Assembly: GCA_965237635.1 (NCBI GenBank)
Contig: CBDEFX010000002.1
Location: 1,426,001-1,490,000, forward strand
Source: CBDEFX01 sp965237635
Lineage (GTDB): Bacteria; Chloroflexota; Dehalococcoidia; Lucifugimonadales; CAUZJF01
DNA length: 64,000 nucleotides
Reading direction: 5' to 3'
This document shows, piece by piece, positions 26,519-35,875 of the stretch (positions are counted from its first letter, which is position 1; each line of letters begins with the position of its first letter). The position numbers and the translations under genes were made by a program. Below the pieces are notes generated by a model. The model was not told where the DNA came from and did no database searches. It was given only the letters and a program-made list of their open reading frames with translations.

Positions 26519-27790
26519 ATGGGAACTCGAATACAAGGCCCAGCAATGAGTCCGAGGACCTTCGACGCCCCAGTATACGGCTCTGACGAGGCGATCGCCC
26601 AGCTATTGCCGACCTACAACATGGGAGGAGTCGTAGAGCCAACGATTGACGACCTCGCGGCTATGCAGAACGGCCCATATATTCTGCACGCACGAGGAGG
26701 GAAGCTGACCAGGGTATCGGCTGAGAAGACGCTGCTTCCGCGTGATCCGAAAGGAATCCCCCAGGGTGTACGCGTCGCGATGGCCGCGGACGGGACGATC
26801 TACTTCAGTCAGATGACCCTTATGTCCAAATCGACCGACGGCGGTCGAACGTGGGACACCAGAGAGCTGACTCCGGAGGGAACAAAGAACAAAACATTCC
26901 AGGTCCTGAAGGATGGCACGTTGGTGGCGGCGCGAGTCGCGGTGGACGAGGACCTATCTCTGGTGTTGATGCAGGCATCCCGCGACGAAGGTGAGACGTG
27001 GGAGAAGCTATCGGAAGTCGACAATCCCGCTGGTTGCCCGGTGCGATATGCCAACATCATGTGCAGACTTCCCGACGACACTTTGGTGCTACCCGTTGAG
27101 TCCCGCTACGAGTGGCAACAGAACCCAAGCTATGTCCACCGCTCGACGGACGGAGGCAAGACGTGGAGCGGGCCGACGGGTCCCTACGGCGAGCCTGCGT
27201 TTGTGGAAACCCATTGGGTTGGACCAAATACGGGGCCCGGCTTTCTTGCGGCTTGCTCCCACGAAACGATGATAGCCAGGATGGCCTCCGGCAACCTGCT
27301 GGCGGTCATCCGGTATCACGGTTCGGTAGTGCCGCAATGGCCTCTGATCGATCCAGGTCGACACTCGTTTTACAAAACGGTCTTCCTGTCAGACTCAGTG
27401 GACGAGGGCAAAACGTGGAAGAACTTGCGACCCCTGACAAACGTGCACGGTCAGGCCCACGGCTTTGCTGCCGGCCTAAGCGACGGATCGGTGGTCGTTA
27501 CACACGATCACCGCTATCCTCCCGGGAGTCCAGGCGGCAAGGCCATGGTCAGCCATGACGAGGGCAAAACCTGGGAGGACGAGGTCTACTATCTCTACTT
27601 TGCAACCGAGCCCGGAGGACTGTCTGGCTTCAGCGAGAGCGTTGTGCTGGAGGATGACACGATCCTAACGCTTGCGGCGGCAACCGACGTGGGACGTACG
27701 AAGCGGCTCACGGCCAGCTCCTCGGGGAGTTCTACGAACAACATGATAGGGAACACGTACGCCTGGGCTATCAGGTGGAGGCTTCAGTAG
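26519..27790 (+). CDS. BNR/Asp-box repeat protein (sialidase-like propeller)
   Basis: The 423-residue product has five Asp-box repeats: KSTDGGRTW, SRDEGETW, RSTDGGKTW, SVDEGKTW and SHDEGKTW. These are spaced as in a six-bladed propeller. An Arg-rich catalytic set typical of exo-sialidases is not securely identified, so it may be a sialidase-like hydrolase or a non-enzymatic BNR protein. No signal peptide is present. The start could be ATG 26519 or ATG 26546; neither has a strong ribosome binding site. Confidence 0.8.
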   Translation: MGTRIQGPAMSPRTFDAPVYGSDEAIAQLLPTYNMGGVVEPTIDDLAAMQNGPYILHARGGKLTRVSAEKTLLPRDPKGIPQGVRVAMAADGTIYFSQMTLMSKSTDGGRTWDTRELTPEGTKNKTFQVLKDGTLVAARVAVDEDLSLVLMQASRDEGETWEKLSEVDNPAGCPVRYANIMCRLPDDTLVLPVESRYEWQQNPSYVHRSTDGGKTWSGPTGPYGEPAFVETHWVGPNTGPGFLAACSHETMIARMASGNLLAVIRYHGSVVPQWPLIDPGRHSFYKTVFLSDSVDEGKTWKNLRPLTNVHGQAHGFAAGLSDGSVVVTHDHRYPPGSPGGKAMVSHDEGKTWEDEVYYLYFATEPGGLSGFSESVVLEDDTILTLAAATDVGRTKRLTASSSGSSTNNMIGNTYAWAIRWRLQ

Positions 27791-27825
27791 GGATAACAGG
27801 GGAGCCAGATGGTAGGGCGTTCCGG

Positions 27826-27854
27826 GTAGGGGCGGGTTTCAAACCCGCCCCTAC
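27826..27854. repeat. 29-bp palindrome (REP-like family)
   Basis: Perfect arms GTAGGGGCGGGTTT around a central C, identical in the arms to the copy at 24120. It follows the BNR-protein stop by 36 bp. A second inverted stretch (CCCTTCCCCCATCAAGGGGG, about 27930-27949) lies between it and the next gene. Confidence 0.85.
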
Positions 27855-27996
27855 GGTGCTAAGAAGGCGTGTGGTACATTCCAAGCTCACCCTCACCTAA
27901 TTCCTCTTCCGTCAAGGGAGAGGACAAATCCCTTCCCCCATCAAGGGGGAAGCTTAGGATGGGGGTGAGATTTAAGACCCCACGGAGGAACGCTGA

Positions 27997-30900
27997 TTGT
28001 TCAAGATCGGAATCGACGTAGGCGGTACTTTCACCGACTTTGTGGTGAGCAGGGACGGGGAGAGTCCACTCTTCACAAAGGCCCATTCGACGCCGGGCGA
28101 TCCCTCGCAGGGCGTGATGAAGGGCCTTCGAGACGTAGCGAAGGACCACGACCTCTCCCTGGAAGATCTCCTCGGCGACACGCAGCTTATTATCCATGGC
28201 ACCACCGTCGCCACCAACACGCTGATCGAGCGCAAGGGCGCCAAGGTCGGCCTGATCACGACTCAGGGATTCCGAGACGTCCTCGAGATCCGGCAAGGGT
28301 TGAAGGAAGACCGCTACAACCTGCGGATGACGCCGCTCGAACCGCTCGTGCCCCGATACCTTCGTCTCGAAGTCCCCGAGCGCGTCCGCGTTGACGGCAC
28401 CGTGGAAACGGCCATCGACGAGGAGGCGCTGGACCGTGCACTGGAAGCGCTTCTCGACGAGGGCGTCGAGGCCCTCGCTGTGTGCTTCCTATTCTCGTAC
28501 GCCAACCCCGCTCACGAACGTCTGGTTGGGGAGAGAATCAAGGCCAGGTTTCCGGCGACCCACACGTCCCTCTCTCACGAGGTCCTGCCCCAGATCAAGG
28601 AGTTCGACCGGGTCAGCACGACAGCGGTAAACTCATACGTCGGTCCGGTAACGGTTGAATACCTCAAGCGTCTGGGTGAGCGGCTCGCAACAGGCGAGGG
28701 CCAGTCACAGGTCTTGATCATGCAGTCGAACGGCGGTGTGGCGTCGATTGAGGACTCGGCTCGCCAGCCGGTGCGTTCGATCCTCTCCGGGCCGGCGGGC
28801 GGCGTTAGCGGCGCGTTGGACTACGCCCGTGCCGTTGGCTCCGACAAGGCGTTCGGTTTCGACATGGGTGGAACGAGCACCGATGTGTCGCTCATAGAGA
28901 ACGGGCAGCCGCATCTAACCACCGAGCGCTCCGAATCAGGGTGGACGATCGCCGTGCCGATGATCGACATTAGTACGCTGGGTGCCGGAGGCGGTAGCAT
29001 TGCGCGCGTTGACGAGGGTGGCATCCTCAAGGTCGGTCCTGACAGCGCCGGAGCCGATCCGGGGCCGGCATGCTACGCGGCGGGAGGTGACCGGCCGACC
29101 GTGACCGACGCCAACCTCGTCCTCGGATACCTCAGTCCGGAGAGCTTCCTCGGGGGAAAGGCGGCCCTGGAGCCGGCCCTGGCCGAGAAGGCCATCAAGC
29201 AAGACATCGAGGGGGCGCTATCGTTGTCGACCGCCGAAGCCGCCTACGGTATCCACCAGGTAGTCTCGACAGCAATGGCAGAAGGGATACGCGTGCTGTC
29301 GGCGAGGCTGGGAGTCGACCCACGGGATTTCCCGATAGTCGCCTTTGGCGGCGCAGCCGGGCTCCACGTCAGCCGGGTCGCTCGCGAGCTGCAGATCGAG
29401 AAGGTCCACCTGCCCTCAGCGGGACCGGTCTTGTCCGCCTACGGGATGCTTGCGACCGACTTGCAGTACGACCTCTCTCGCTCCTATCCGGTAAGTCTGG
29501 ACCGTGTGGACCTGGCCGAGGTCCGGTCCTTGGTCGGCGAACTAGAAGAACAGGGACGGGCGAAGCTGCTGGCGCAAGGGTTGCCGGCCGAACGGATAGA
29601 AGCCCGGGTAACGGCCGACATGCGCTATCTCGATCAGATATATGAGACCAACGTGCCGTTACCAGACCTGTCGCAGCAGGACGAGGACCTGCTGTCCAAG
29701 TGGGAGGCCAACTTCCACGAGCGGTATCAACGGCTGTACTCCTATCGTCAGGTTGACCAGGAGGTGCGTCTGGTAACCCTGCGCGTCACAGTGTTGGGGC
29801 GACTGCCGAAAATCGAGCGGCCTCACCATGGTGGCGGAGTAGACGTTACCGAAGCGGTGGAGGGCACCCGGCCGGTCTTCCTGGGTGAATGGCAAGATGT
29901 ACCCGTCTATGCGACTGAAAAGCTGAAACCTGGCGCTACAATTTCCGGTCCGGCGGTCCTTGAGTCAGACTACACTACTATCCTCGTCGAGCCGCGCGAT
30001 ACCGCGACTATAGACCGATTCGGAGGAGTCGAGCTTCGGGTCGCCGCGGCCGTCCCGCTGCATCCGACCGACGAGAGGGACGAAGAGAAAGCTAACCCGG
30101 TGACGCTCGCCGTCGTCGAGCGCCGGCTGGAGTCGATTGCTCACGAGATGGCCGAGGTCATGCTGCGCACAGCCATGTCTCAGATCCTGGCCTCCGCTCG
30201 AGACTTCTCAACCGTGATCCTTGACGAAGGTGGGCAGATGCTGGCGCAGGGAGAGGGGCTGCCGGTACATATCAGCGCACTGCCAACGGCGGTCGAGGCC
30301 GTACGGGCGCATTTCGGAGAGGACATCCACGAGGGCGACCTTTTCATGCTGAACGACCCGTACTTCGGCGGTAGCCACCTCCCGGACATCACCGTGATCT
30401 GGCCCATTTTTCACGACGGAAGGCTCGTGTTCTTCTCCGTCAACCGCGCCCACCACGGCGACGTCGGAGGTAGTACGCATGCCGGCTACAACCCGGAGGC
30501 CACCGAGATCTACCAGGAAGGACTTCGCATTCCGCCCCTGAGAATCCACGAGAGTGGGACGCCCAAGATGGACGTACTACGGCTCCTCTCCGCCAACGTG
30601 CGAGAACCGGACCACTTTCTCGCTGATCTGAACGCCCAGATAGGCTCTGTCATGACGGCCGCCAGTCGCATCCAGTCGCTGATCGAGCGGTATGGTATGC
30701 GCCGGCTTAGCCTCTACGCCGCCGAGTTGCTTGATGCAACCGAGCGGCGGGTACGCGGGATGATTGCCGGCTGGCCCGACGGCGTTTACAAAGGGGAATC
30801 GCTAATCGACGACGACGGGTTCGACGACGAGAATATACCCATCAGAGCTACCGTGACCATCGACGGCGACTCGATGACCGTTGACCTGGGAGAGTCCAGT

Positions 30901-31752
30901 CCTCAGGTAACAGGCTTTCTCAACAGCTCGTACGCGAACAGCCGCTCGATGGTCCACACGGCGATCATGTACATGGCGCCCTCCGACGTGCCGAAGAACC
31001 AGGGGTCCATGCGGCCGGTCGAGGTGATCGCGCCCAAGGGCCTGATCGTAAACGCGACCCCTCCGGCGCCGGTCTGCATGAGCACCAGCCACTGTGCCGA
31101 GGAGATAATCGAGGTCATATTCAAGGCGATATCGAATGCTGTGCCCGAGGTCGTGAATGCCGGTTTCTCGCGCAGGCTGCGGTATGCGATTACGGGCATC
31201 GATCCGCGGACTGGTCGCAAGTTCATCTGGCCTTTCTTCTTTGCCCGTGGCGGGGGCGGAGCTTCGCGGGGCCACGATGGCTGGTCGAACGTCGGTGAGA
31301 GTACCGATGCCGGTGGCGTTCTCAGCCCGAGCGTCGAGATCACGGAAGAGAGGTTCCCGTTCTTCGTGAGAAAAAACGAAATGCTCGCAGATACCGGCGG
31401 CGACGGCAAATGGCGAGGCGGTCTGGGAGGGATATGCGAGATGGTCTACGAGGGCGATGGCGAGGCCCTGCTCAACATCGCCGGAGACGGTGTGGTGAAC
31501 CCTCCGTTCGGGCTCTTCGGCGGCAAGCCTGGCACTACCCACATCTATAGCGTTATCTCAGATGGAGTCGAGCATGTGCTGCCCTCAAAGAAACTCGGTG
31601 TAAGAATCAAGCCGGGAGACACGATGGTCTGCCTGTCCGCCGGAGGGGGTGGTTACGGCGACCCCAGCGAGCGCGCGCCTGACCTGCGGGAGCGAGACCT
31701 TCGAAACGGCTACGTCACGGGCGCCGGGGACACGGATCGGGATCTTCCCTAG
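27997..31752 (+). CDS. Fused HyuA-HyuB hydantoinase/5-oxoprolinase
   Basis: The 1251-residue protein starts at TTG 27997, preceded by CGGAGGAA. The N-terminal HyuA-like half has the ATP-grasping phosphate motifs GIDVGGTFTDFVV (residues 5-17) and FDMGGTSTDVSLI, then GAGGGSIARVD and GADPGPACYA. The C-terminal HyuB-like half starts near residue 705 and has LNDPYFGGSHLPDITVIWP and HHGDVGG. In most bacteria these are separate subunits of ATP-dependent hydantoinase or N-methylhydantoinase; fusion resembles eukaryotic 5-oxoprolinase. The likely reaction is ATP-dependent opening of a cyclic imide or lactam. No neighbour specifies the substrate. Confidence 0.94.
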   Translation: MFKIGIDVGGTFTDFVVSRDGESPLFTKAHSTPGDPSQGVMKGLRDVAKDHDLSLEDLLGDTQLIIHGTTVATNTLIERKGAKVGLITTQGFRDVLEIRQGLKEDRYNLRMTPLEPLVPRYLRLEVPERVRVDGTVETAIDEEALDRALEALLDEGVEALAVCFLFSYANPAHERLVGERIKARFPATHTSLSHEVLPQIKEFDRVSTTAVNSYVGPVTVEYLKRLGERLATGEGQSQVLIMQSNGGVASIEDSARQPVRSILSGPAGGVSGALDYARAVGSDKAFGFDMGGTSTDVSLIENGQPHLTTERSESGWTIAVPMIDISTLGAGGGSIARVDEGGILKVGPDSAGADPGPACYAAGGDRPTVTDANLVLGYLSPESFLGGKAALEPALAEKAIKQDIEGALSLSTAEAAYGIHQVVSTAMAEGIRVLSARLGVDPRDFPIVAFGGAAGLHVSRVARELQIEKVHLPSAGPVLSAYGMLATDLQYDLSRSYPVSLDRVDLAEVRSLVGELEEQGRAKLLAQGLPAERIEARVTADMRYLDQIYETNVPLPDLSQQDEDLLSKWEANFHERYQRLYSYRQVDQEVRLVTLRVTVLGRLPKIERPHHGGGVDVTEAVEGTRPVFLGEWQDVPVYATEKLKPGATISGPAVLESDYTTILVEPRDTATIDRFGGVELRVAAAVPLHPTDERDEEKANPVTLAVVERRLESIAHEMAEVMLRTAMSQILASARDFSTVILDEGGQMLAQGEGLPVHISALPTAVEAVRAHFGEDIHEGDLFMLNDPYFGGSHLPDITVIWPIFHDGRLVFFSVNRAHHGDVGGSTHAGYNPEATEIYQEGLRIPPLRIHESGTPKMDVLRLLSANVREPDHFLADLNAQIGSVMTAASRIQSLIERYGMRRLSLYAAELLDATERRVRGMIAGWPDGVYKGESLIDDDGFDDENIPIRATVTIDGDSMTVDLGESSPQVTGFLNSSYANSRSMVHTAIMYMAPSDVPKNQGSMRPVEVIAPKGLIVNATPPAPVCMSTSHCAEEIIEVIFKAISNAVPEVVNAGFSRRLRYAITGIDPRTGRKFIWPFFFARGGGGASRGHDGWSNVGESTDAGGVLSPSVEITEERFPFFVRKNEMLADTGGDGKWRGGLGGICEMVYEGDGEALLNIAGDGVVNPPFGLFGGKPGTTHIYSVISDGVEHVLPSKKLGVRIKPGDTMVCLSAGGGGYGDPSERAPDLRERDLRNGYVTGAGDTDRDLP

Positions 31753-31799
31753 CGCTGCCGAGGCGGGACGCCTCACGCTATCAGGGCAAGAGCATGTAG

Positions 31800-31818
31800 G
31801 GGCGCACGGCGTGCGCCC
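31800..31818. repeat. Short GC palindrome after hyuAB
   Basis: GGGCGCAC-GGC-GTGCGCCC, preceded by GTAG as in the 29-bp family. Candidate terminator or REP-like unit 48 bp downstream of the hydantoinase stop. Confidence 0.6.
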
Positions 31819-31959
31819 GCCTCAAGACCGAACATGTTTCAGGCCTATCCGATCACCCTCACCTTAATCCTCTCCCATCGAGGGAGAGGAAAGGGAAAGG
31901 GCTCCCATTTGGTAGTCATGAGAACGTCGTTCTAGACAGCGAGATGCCGGATCGGGAAC

Positions 31960-32385
31960 ATGAACGAGATCGAGATTCGCAGCTACCGTGAATCCGACCA
32001 GGATGCCGTGGTCGACCTGTGGCGAGCCTGTGGACTTCTCGTGCCGTCGAACGATCCCGTGAAGGACATCCAGCGCAAGCTACGCGTCCAGCGAGACATG
32101 TTCCTGGTTGGGTCGCTCGGGACTCGGCTGGTGGCGACGGTTATGGCCGGCTACGAAGGCCATCGCGGCTGGATCAACTATCTGGCGGTCGCCCCAGACA
32201 GCCGGAAGGCTGGTTTCGGGCGTCAACTCATAGAGGCGGCGGAGGCGCGCTTGCAAGCGCTAGGCTGTCCCAAAATCAACCTCCAGGTCAGGACTTCGAA
32301 CGCCGACGTGATCGAGTTCTACCGGCGAATCGGGTATTCGGTCGAGGACCGCGTCAGCATGGGCAAGCGTCTTGAGGAAGATTGA
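31960..32385 (+). CDS. GNAT-family acetyltransferase (YpeA-like)
   Basis: The 141-residue protein starts at ATG 31960. It shows the GNAT core: substrate strand WINYLAVAPDSRKAGFGRQL with the acetyl-CoA pyrophosphate loop (R/QxxGxG/A type, RKAGFGRQL), followed by INLQVRTSNADVIEFYRRIG and a C-terminal SMGKRLEED tail. The sequence pattern is close to YpeA/YjgM-type acetyltransferases. The acceptor substrate is unknown. The gene is alone between two repeat-containing gaps. Confidence 0.9.
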   Translation: MNEIEIRSYRESDQDAVVDLWRACGLLVPSNDPVKDIQRKLRVQRDMFLVGSLGTRLVATVMAGYEGHRGWINYLAVAPDSRKAGFGRQLIEAAEARLQALGCPKINLQVRTSNADVIEFYRRIGYSVEDRVSMGKRLEED

Positions 32386-32508
32386 CGCCGTGCTATTGTT
32401 TCGCGGATTGAGAGCGACTACCAGCAGACCTGGCAGTCAACGGCCTCTCGCCGGCTGAGTTGAGGCGCTACGAGGGGTGTGTTAACTTGTTTGTAAGGAG
32501 TTAGCGCT

Positions 32509-33516
32509 ATGGGCGCCTACATTGCCAGACGCACGCTTCTTGCAGCGCTTACGCTGACATTCATCTCTATGTTCTCGTTCCTGATCGTCAAGCTGCCGGC
32601 GGGCGATTACGTAGACCAGATGGTCTATCATCAGGGACAGATGAGAGGGCGCGCTCTATCGATTGCAGAGGAGGCAGAGCTGCGGGAGTTTTACGGCCTG
32701 AACCGCGGCGCGTTTACGCAGTACTGGGGTTGGATCTCGGGGATAGTACTGCGCGGTGACTTTGGAACGTCCTGGAACCAGGACACACAGGTAGACATCA
32801 CTAGGATCGTACACGAGAGATTGGGTGTGACGATCGCCCTGTCGGTCTTCACCATAGTGCTCACTTGGATCTTGGCGATCCCCATAGGGATCTACTCCGC
32901 GATGCGGCAGCACTCCGTCGGCGACTATGCCTTCACCTTTCTGGGCTTCACCGGGCTTGCGGTGCCAGACTTCCTGCTCGGGCTGCTGCTGATGTACCTT
33001 TTCCTGGCCTACTTCCACCAGAGCGTTGGCGGCCTCTTCTCGGGCGAGTATCAGACCGCGCCTTGGAGCTTCGGCAAGGTCTTAGACCTGCTTCAGCATC
33101 TGATCATACCGGCCATCGTCCTGGGGACGGCCGGTACAGCCGGACTGATACGCACCATGCGGAACAACCTGCTCGACGAGCTATACAAACCTTACGTTGT
33201 GGCTGCCCGGGCCAAAGGGCAGGCCAACTGGAAGGTCATCGTGAAATACCCCGTGCGGGTGGCAATCAATCCGTTCGTCAGCAGCATCGGAAGCATGTTG
33301 CCCGGGCTGGTGGGCGGGTCCGTGATCGTCTCGATAGTGCTTAGCCTGCCGACCCTCGGTCCCACGTTGTACGACGCCCTTAGGTTGCAGGACCAGTTTC
33401 TGGCCGGGACCATTATTCTGCTGCTGGCCGCCTTGACCGTCGTCGGCGTCCTGATTTCTGACCTGCTCCTCATGGTGGTCGACCCCCGCATCAGCCTGAC
33501 CGGAAGCAAAAGGTAG
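32509..33516 (+). CDS. DppB/OppB-type ABC transporter permease, second orphan paralogue
   Basis: The 335-residue permease starts at ATG 32509 after TAAGGAG. It matches the gene at 11365-12375 along its whole length (for example YIARRTLLAA, IPIGIYSAMRQHSVGDY, LIIPAIVLGTAGTAGLIR, DLLLMVVDPRISLTG). Six membrane helices and the ATPase-contact loop (AARAKGQANWKVI) are conserved. The periplasmic loop (residues 35-85) differs most, suggesting a different binding-protein partner. As with the first copy, no DppC, ATPase or solute-binding gene is adjacent. Confidence 0.92.
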   Translation: MGAYIARRTLLAALTLTFISMFSFLIVKLPAGDYVDQMVYHQGQMRGRALSIAEEAELREFYGLNRGAFTQYWGWISGIVLRGDFGTSWNQDTQVDITRIVHERLGVTIALSVFTIVLTWILAIPIGIYSAMRQHSVGDYAFTFLGFTGLAVPDFLLGLLLMYLFLAYFHQSVGGLFSGEYQTAPWSFGKVLDLLQHLIIPAIVLGTAGTAGLIRTMRNNLLDELYKPYVVAARAKGQANWKVIVKYPVRVAINPFVSSIGSMLPGLVGGSVIVSIVLSLPTLGPTLYDALRLQDQFLAGTIILLLAALTVVGVLISDLLLMVVDPRISLTGSKR

Positions 33517-33604
33517 TCTCTACCTGTTTAGCTCTTATCCCTTCTCCGAGGCGGGAGAAGGTTAGAGCCTGCCCTGAGTTTACCGAAGGGACGATGGCGA
33601 ACCC

Positions 33605-34306
33605 CTAACTCTTGCGCTTCTCGGCGTTAGCAGGATAGGCCTCGTTAAGCGAACGCCCGGCCGCCAGCTCAGCCCTGACACGTGCCTCTTTCTTCTCTTG
33701 GTCGAAAGCCTCCTTGGCGGCCTCGGCGGCTACATGGGGAGGACAGACGACCAGGCCGTCCTCATCGCCGACGATCACGTCCCCGGGAATGACGGGGACC
33801 TCGCCGCATCGTACGGGTTCATCCCGCCCGACAGCCATCAACGCTCGGTCGATGCTATACCCATGGGTACCGATAGCGAAAACCGGCAGCCCAACTTCGC
33901 GGATAGCCGACAGGTCCCGGACGACGCCATCGGCGATTATACCGGCTCCACCTCGCTGGGCCACTCGAGTGGCGAACAAGTCGCCGGCGACGGCCGCCTC
34001 GCGGCTGCCTCCGGCGTCTACGACAAGAATTTCACCCGAGCCTATGTCCTCGAGGGCCATGCGGTACAGAGGCGGGGTAGGCGACTCGTACTGTGCCTCG
34101 AGCAGGTCCTCCCTACAGGGAATAAATCGCAGCGTGCGCGCCCGACCCACCGCGCGGTGGCCGGACCGGACCGCCATCGGCTGGATGCCGATCATGCTGG
34201 TGTTCCGAAACCCCATCTTGTAGAGCTGTCCGGCGAGCGTCGACGTTCCGACCTGTTTCAGCAGATCGAGCGTTTCCTGCGGGACATTTACATCTCTTCC
34301 GTTCAC
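33605..34306 (-). CDS. RraA-like protein (4-hydroxy-4-methyl-2-oxoglutarate aldolase family)
   Basis: The 233-residue product has the RraA/MenG-like fold signature. GRARTLRF precedes GEILVVDAGGSREAAVAGDL, then the metal/substrate loop AGIIADGVVRDL and PGDVIVGDEDGLVVCP. Members are aldolases/decarboxylases of 4-hydroxy-4-methyl-2-oxoglutarate or oxaloacetate, and RraA proper inhibits RNase E. The AGIIADGVVRD loop and the Lys/Arg-rich C-terminal tail favour the aldolase branch, but this cannot be settled from sequence alone. Single gene. Confidence 0.9.
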   Translation of the reverse strand: MNGRDVNVPQETLDLLKQVGTSTLAGQLYKMGFRNTSMIGIQPMAVRSGHRAVGRARTLRFIPCREDLLEAQYESPTPPLYRMALEDIGSGEILVVDAGGSREAAVAGDLFATRVAQRGGAGIIADGVVRDLSAIREVGLPVFAIGTHGYSIDRALMAVGRDEPVRCGEVPVIPGDVIVGDEDGLVVCPPHVAAEAAKEAFDQEKKEARVRAELAAGRSLNEAYPANAEKRKS

Positions 34307-34547
34307 CTTAGCCTCCTGTCACCATCGCGCCGGCCTCTGTAGACACCCCCGACCGCGTGTACCATCCGTGACGAGGCTATCGTAGTATCGCGCACGAACG
34401 AGGTCAAGCTGATGCGCTCATTTCGGAACGCGATTGTAGCCTCGGCTGATACGAGGCGTAAGGGCTGTGTGCCAGGGGCAGGTCGGCTGTGGACGGAACC
34501 CGAAGTTTCGTCGCGCGACTGGTCGGTGGTCGTAACTTGGCGACGTC

Positions 34548-35138
34548 CTACGGCATCGAGGGTAACGAGAGAGCGTGCCACCGGTTGAGCGGCCAGAAGC
34601 TGACCCAGGCTCTGCCTACAACGTTCTGGTCTGGTACCGGCCCCCAGTCCCGGGAATCGTTGCTCGCCCGCCGGTTGTCGCCCAGTACAAAGTAGCTGTT
34701 TCGCCCGACGGCCTGCGGCTCCATGGTGGTCCTGTCCGGCTGGATGATATAGGGCTCGTCCAGCGCGACGTCGTCGATGAAGACCTGGCCTTGCCTGATC
34801 TCTACCGTCTCACCCGGCAGGCCGACGACCCGCTTGACGAACTCTCGTGTCTGGTCCTTGGGGAAGCGGAATATGATAACGTCACCGCGCCGCGGTGGAC
34901 GGAACGGGAACAGATGCTCGTCGTCGGTAACGTCCCAAAAGGGGACCAACCTTGCGATGTCCCGAGGGTCGATTCGCAGGTATACGAGCTTGTTCACAAG
35001 AACGTACTCACCTGCCTTTAGCGTGGGGTCCATGCTCGACCCTTCGATCTGGTAATTGCGCACGCTGAACTGCAAAGCCAGGAAGATCATCAACGCGAGG
35101 ATGACCGTCTCGAACAGTTCTCTGATTAGTGCTCTCAT
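34548..35138 (-). CDS. lepB: Signal peptidase I
   Basis: The 196-residue type I signal peptidase has one N-terminal membrane anchor (ETVILALMIFLALQF) and then the catalytic Ser35 in IEGSSMDPTLK. Lys102 is in REFVKRVVGLPGE, and the conserved box FVLGDNRRASNDSRDWG follows. The Ser-Lys dyad cleaves signal peptides of secreted proteins at the outer face of the membrane. The ATG at 35138 is divergent from the sigma-factor gene, with a 122-bp shared upstream region. Confidence 0.96.
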   Translation of the reverse strand: MRALIRELFETVILALMIFLALQFSVRNYQIEGSSMDPTLKAGEYVLVNKLVYLRIDPRDIARLVPFWDVTDDEHLFPFRPPRRGDVIIFRFPKDQTREFVKRVVGLPGETVEIRQGQVFIDDVALDEPYIIQPDRTTMEPQAVGRNSYFVLGDNRRASNDSRDWGPVPDQNVVGRAWVSFWPLNRWHALSLPSMP

Positions 35139-35260
35139 TATTCGCTGAACGCCTTGCTTCCATTATAACCCTCATTCTTTACCGCCGTCATACTGCCTGC
35201 TGGTGGGGTATCATTGAGCACGGCAAACGTTTCGGGACGGCCGGTCTTCGGGGCCCATGA

Positions 35261-35845
35261 ATGGACGACCGAGCGGCGGAGCAGCAGGACGCTGACCTGG
35301 TGTCGCGGAGCAAGGACGGGGACCTGTCCGCGTTCAACCTGATCGTTGAGCGATACCAACGTCAGGTTTACAACGTTTCGGTCCGCATCCTCGGCGACCC
35401 CAGCGCTGCGGAAGACGTGACCCAGGAGGCGTTCATATCCGCCCACCGGGCGATCGGTCGCTTTCGCGGCGGGAGCCTCCGCGCCTGGCTTCTCCGCATC
35501 GCGTCCAACCGCTGCTACGATGCGCTGCGCACGATGCGCAGGCGCCCCGAACAGTCCCTCGACCTCTCTCTGGAGAACCCGGGATTTTCGGTCCCGGCTA
35601 CCGACCGGTCTCCCGAGCAGGAGGCCTTGAACAGCGAGCTGCGTGGTGAAATTCAACGTGCCATAGGTACCCTGCCAGCCGACCAGAAGACAACCCTTGT
35701 CCTGGTCGACGTCCAGGGGCTCAGCTATGAAGAGGCGGCTCAGGCTACGGGCGCCACCCTTGGTACCGTCAAGTCCCGATTGAGCAGAGCACGCGTAGGA
35801 GTTCGAGACTCTCTAAGGGAGAATCCGGAACTTTTGCCGGGATAA
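35261..35845 (+). CDS. ECF-type sigma-70 factor
   Basis: The 194-residue protein has sigma region 2 (residues about 20-85, with SVRILGDPSAAEDVTQEAFI and RAWLLRIASNRCYDALR) and region 4 (about 135-185, with LVDVQGLSYEEAAQATGATL and GTVKSRLSRAR). Regions 1 and 3 are absent, which defines the ECF group. The ATG at 35261 has only a weak ribosome binding site. It is followed 30 bp later by a membrane anti-sigma-like gene and then by a SIMPL-domain lipoprotein with a candidate ECF promoter. The three likely form one regulatory circuit. Confidence 0.95.
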   Translation: MDDRAAEQQDADLVSRSKDGDLSAFNLIVERYQRQVYNVSVRILGDPSAAEDVTQEAFISAHRAIGRFRGGSLRAWLLRIASNRCYDALRTMRRRPEQSLDLSLENPGFSVPATDRSPEQEALNSELRGEIQRAIGTLPADQKTTLVLVDVQGLSYEEAAQATGATLGTVKSRLSRARVGVRDSLRENPELLPG

Positions 35846-35875
35846 TTCCGTCAAGTACAGTAAGGGAGTGACAAA

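Noticed and set aside
24120..27854. Repeated palindromes as a CRISPR array
   Set aside because: Copies are kilobases apart and not separated by unique spacers of even length; no cas genes are in the window.
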